27,654 nucleotides of DNA. It comes from Oscillospiraceae bacterium (GTDB taxonomy: Bacteria > Bacillota > Clostridia > Oscillospirales > Oscillospiraceae). Numbering within the stretch: position 1 is the stretch's first letter; each line of letters starts with the position of its first letter. The notes beneath the pieces were generated by a model. The model searched no databases. It was not told the origin of the DNA and worked only from the letters and a program-made list of their open reading frames with translations. The stretch is from assembly GCA_020025615.1 (NCBI GenBank), contig JAHHRT010000011.1, positions 1 to 27,654 on the forward strand, given 5' to 3'. Position numbers and translations under genes: made by a program. This document shows, one piece after another, positions 25,679-27,654 of this stretch.

Positions 25679-26742
25679 AACGGAAAGTGAAATCCAGCCG
25701 TATTCGGGTGCTTCTGACATTTGCGGCTATTATTTTCCTGGCACTGCTGGCCCACACGCTGGTTACCGGCATTACCATGTGGGTCCTGATTCGAATCGGG
25801 GCTCTGGCGGTTTCCGGGATTGCGCCTGCGCCCTATATGGCACGTTTTTCTGTTTTAAGTCTGCTGGTCAGTCTAATCATTGGCGTCCTGATTTCCATTG
25901 CGGTGAGCCAGATGCCGCTGAAGCCTGTGCGGGACCTCATCAACTGTATGGATGCACTGGCTTCCGGAAACTATAAGACCCGCTTCCATGTGGGGCCCAT
26001 CAGCCGGAAATATCCGCCGCTGGTGAAGATTTCTGACAGCTTTAATAAGATGGCGCAGGAGCTTGAGAGCACGGAGGTACTCCGAAGCGATTTCGTCAAT
26101 AACTTTTCCCATGAGTTCAAAACACCCATTGTTTCCATTGCCGGCTTTGCAAAGCTTCTGCGCCGGGGCAATCTCAGCGAGGAACAGAAACAGGAGTATC
26201 TCAGTGTCATTGAGGAGGAGTCCCTGCGCCTTTCCTATATGGCGACCAATGTGCTGAATCTGACCAAGGTGGAAAACCAAACCATTCTCACGGATCTTAC
26301 CACCTTTAATCTGTCGGAGCAGATTCGTTCCTGTATCCTGCTGTTTGAAACCAAGTGGGCGGAGAAAGACCTGGATCTCATGCTCCATTTCGGAGAGTAT
26401 ACCATTACAGCCAATGAAGAGCTTTTGAAGCAGGTCTGGATCAACCTCCTGGATAATGCCTTTAAGTATACACCCAGGTATCAGTCGGTGGAGATTCAGA
26501 TCACAGAAAAAGAAAAGACACTGTTGGTTTCAATTATGAACTCCGGCAGTGAGATTCCCCTGGAAAAACAGGATATGATCTTCAATAAATTCTATCAGGC
26601 AGACGAATCCCACGGAACTCAGGGAAATGGCGTGGGCCTTGCCATTGTGAAGCGAATCACGGAGCTTCATAACGGCAAAATCTGGGTGGAGAGCAAGAAT
26701 CATATCACCACCTTTACGGTGGAGCTGCCGAAATGCCAATAA
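25675..26742 (+). CDS. Membrane sensor histidine kinase
   Basis: A 355-residue partner of the preceding regulator. Two membrane helices (about 12-40 and 57-80) are joined by a loop of only about 16 residues, so there is no room for an extracellular sensor domain and the signal is probably sensed in or at the membrane. A HAMP linker (about 80-133) is followed by HisKA with phospho-acceptor His146 (NFSHEFKTPIVS). The ATPase domain has the N box NLLDNAFKYTP and G2 box GTQGNGVGLAIVKRI. The G1 box reads MNSGSEIP, with Asn where Asp is usual, a variant seen in other Firmicutes kinases. Confidence 0.93.
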   Translation: MKRKVKSSRIRVLLTFAAIIFLALLAHTLVTGITMWVLIRIGALAVSGIAPAPYMARFSVLSLLVSLIIGVLISIAVSQMPLKPVRDLINCMDALASGNYKTRFHVGPISRKYPPLVKISDSFNKMAQELESTEVLRSDFVNNFSHEFKTPIVSIAGFAKLLRRGNLSEEQKQEYLSVIEEESLRLSYMATNVLNLTKVENQTILTDLTTFNLSEQIRSCILLFETKWAEKDLDLMLHFGEYTITANEELLKQVWINLLDNAFKYTPRYQSVEIQITEKEKTLLVSIMNSGSEIPLEKQDMIFNKFYQADESHGTQGNGVGLAIVKRITELHNGKIWVESKNHITTFTVELPKCQ

Positions 26743-26784
26743 AGAGAGATTCGCCACAAAGTCCTCAGCTTTGCCGGGGCAATG

Positions 26785-26793
26785 TGATAAGAT
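26785..26793 (+). promoter_or_regulatory. Possible extended -10 promoter before the PAP2 gene
   Basis: TGaTAAGAT matches an extended -10 element, but no good -35 is present. A short palindrome CTGACAATGTCAG (26803-26815) lies at the expected transcript start and could be an operator. Confidence 0.3.
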
Positions 26794-26874
26794 AGAAAGA
26801 GCCTGACAATGTCAGAATGAGAGAGGAACGGAAAGCAGACTTCAGGAGATTCTATGAGAAAAGGATTTGTTTGA

Positions 26875-27552
26875 ATGCAATCAGTTAAACTGCCTCAGCC
26901 GGAGGTAAACCTGAAAGGTTTTCGGCTGAGTAAGCTCAAGGAGAAAGAGTATCGCCATTTTCTGTGGCTGCTCATTTGGCCCGTCTACTATCTGCGGTAT
27001 TTTATCGTGGAGGCGGTGAATCCCACCGGGGCGGCCTGCTATGTGATGCACAGCCCTTTGGATGACATGATCCCCCTGTGTGAGTACTTCCTGATTCCCT
27101 ATGGATTGTGGATGGTCTCCATGCTGGCGATGCACTTTTTTACCATGCTCTATGATGTGGATACCTTTAAGCGGTACAGTAAGTTCCTGCTGATCTCCAT
27201 TACCGTTTCCACCACCATCTTCCTGGTGTTTCCCACCTGCCAGAATCTGCGGCCTGCGTCCTTCCAGCGCAGTAACTTGTTTACCTGGATTTTGAGAATT
27301 GTCTATCAGATGGATACCAACACCAATGTCTGCCCCTCGGAGCACGTCATCGGTGCACTGGCGGTGCTGGCGGCGGCGTGTCACTGCCGATATTTCAGAA
27401 CACCCTGGCGGATTACGGGTATGACGGTATTTACAGTCTTGGTGTGTCTGTCTACGGTATTTTTGAAGCAGCACTCCATTCTGGATGTTTTTGCAGCCCT
27501 GCCAATCTGCCTGGTTGCGTATTTCATCTGTTTTCGCAGGAAAAAGAAATAA
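26875..27552 (+). CDS. PAP2-superfamily membrane phosphatase/phosphotransferase
   Basis: A 225-residue membrane protein with about six hydrophobic segments. The active-site motifs of the PAP2 (lipid phosphatase, Aur1-like) fold are visible: QNLRPA (123-128), PSEH (154-157) and KQHSILD (198-204), the last providing His200 and Asp204. Such enzymes remove phosphate from lipid phosphates, or transfer a phospho-headgroup, at the outer face of the membrane. The first motif is shortened from the canonical KxxxxxxRP, so the exact substrate is open. AAAGG lies about 11 bases before the start. It follows the kinase gene by 132 bases, and a patatin-like gene follows. Confidence 0.82.
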   Translation: MQSVKLPQPEVNLKGFRLSKLKEKEYRHFLWLLIWPVYYLRYFIVEAVNPTGAACYVMHSPLDDMIPLCEYFLIPYGLWMVSMLAMHFFTMLYDVDTFKRYSKFLLISITVSTTIFLVFPTCQNLRPASFQRSNLFTWILRIVYQMDTNTNVCPSEHVIGALAVLAAACHCRYFRTPWRITGMTVFTVLVCLSTVFLKQHSILDVFAALPICLVAYFICFRRKKK

Positions 27553-27595
27553 AAGCCGATGCCATTGTAATTTCTGAGGAAAGAGGGCTTTTACC

Positions 27596-27654
27596 ATGAA
27601 AATTGGCATTGTGGATATGGGCGGCGGATACCGGGGCGTTTATGCAGCCGGAAT
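27596..27654 (+). CDS. Patatin-like phospholipase, N-terminus only (cut by the window end)
   Basis: Only 19 complete codons are present. They begin MKIGIVDMGGGYRGVYAAG, which matches the oxyanion-loop region (GGGxRGxYxAG) at the very start of bacterial patatin-family hydrolases. The catalytic GxSxG and DG motifs lie outside the window. GAGGAAAGAGG is eight or more bases upstream. Together with the PAP2 gene 43 bases upstream it suggests a lipid-remodelling pair. Confidence 0.72.
   Translation, partial: MKIGIVDMGGGYRGVYAAG

Overview
The window looks like chromosomal DNA of an anaerobic, low-redundancy Gram-positive bacterium of the class Clostridia, most likely an Oscillospiraceae/Ruminococcaceae-type gut organism. 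The evidence is a T-box leader on cysS, strong AGGAGG-type ribosome binding sites, the early-cobalt (anaerobic) cobalamin route with CbiD and CbiG, a PolA with a degenerate proofreading domain, a MarR/MATE pair, and GC-rich codon use that leaves long shadow ORFs on the opposite strand. The taxon is an inference; no rRNA is present.

Layout. (1) 1-1706: the 3' half of a tRNA-Leu with its terminator, a hairpin-rich gene-free stretch, then a minus-strand SH3b-repeat lipoprotein gene with a perfect consensus promoter. (2) 1762-7488: a divergent operon read rightwards, led by a compact T-box riboswitch: cysS, polA, rimI, tsaD. Every junction is a 4-base start/stop overlap, and a terminator closes the unit. 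(3) 7773-19222: a consensus promoter, a cobalamin riboswitch with an intrinsic terminator, and ten tightly packed corrinoid genes: cbiA, cbiC, cbiD, cobM/cbiF, cbiG, cobJ/cbiH, a three-domain cbiJ-cbiE-cbiT fusion, cbiB, cobD, cobQ/cbiP. A two-way terminator ends it. (4) 19225-27654: an envelope, efflux and signalling segment. It holds a minus-strand ABC ATPase/permease fusion of 1165 residues, a divergent marR-MATE pair with a clear palindromic operator over the promoter, an OmpR-type response regulator with its histidine kinase, a PAP2-like membrane phosphatase, and the first 59 bases of a patatin-like gene cut by the window edge.

How the parts work together. The T-box should let uncharged tRNA-Cys raise cysS expression and, because no terminator follows cysS, also that of DNA polymerase I, RimI and the t6A enzyme TsaD. 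The riboswitch should shut the corrinoid operon off when adenosylcobalamin is plentiful. The operon covers most steps from cobalt-precorrin-3 to adenosylcobinamide phosphate, but cbiL, the cobalt chelatase, the adenosyltransferase and the nucleotide-loop genes are not in the window. In the last segment MarR probably represses itself and the MATE pump.

I found no CRISPR array, transposase, phage gene or toxin-antitoxin pair, and nothing that is convincingly a new biological system. The most useful leads are the T-box operon that contains polA, the triple corrin fusion, the three-half-site MarR operator, the competing hairpins after the MATE gene, and the gene-free stretch at 94-374.
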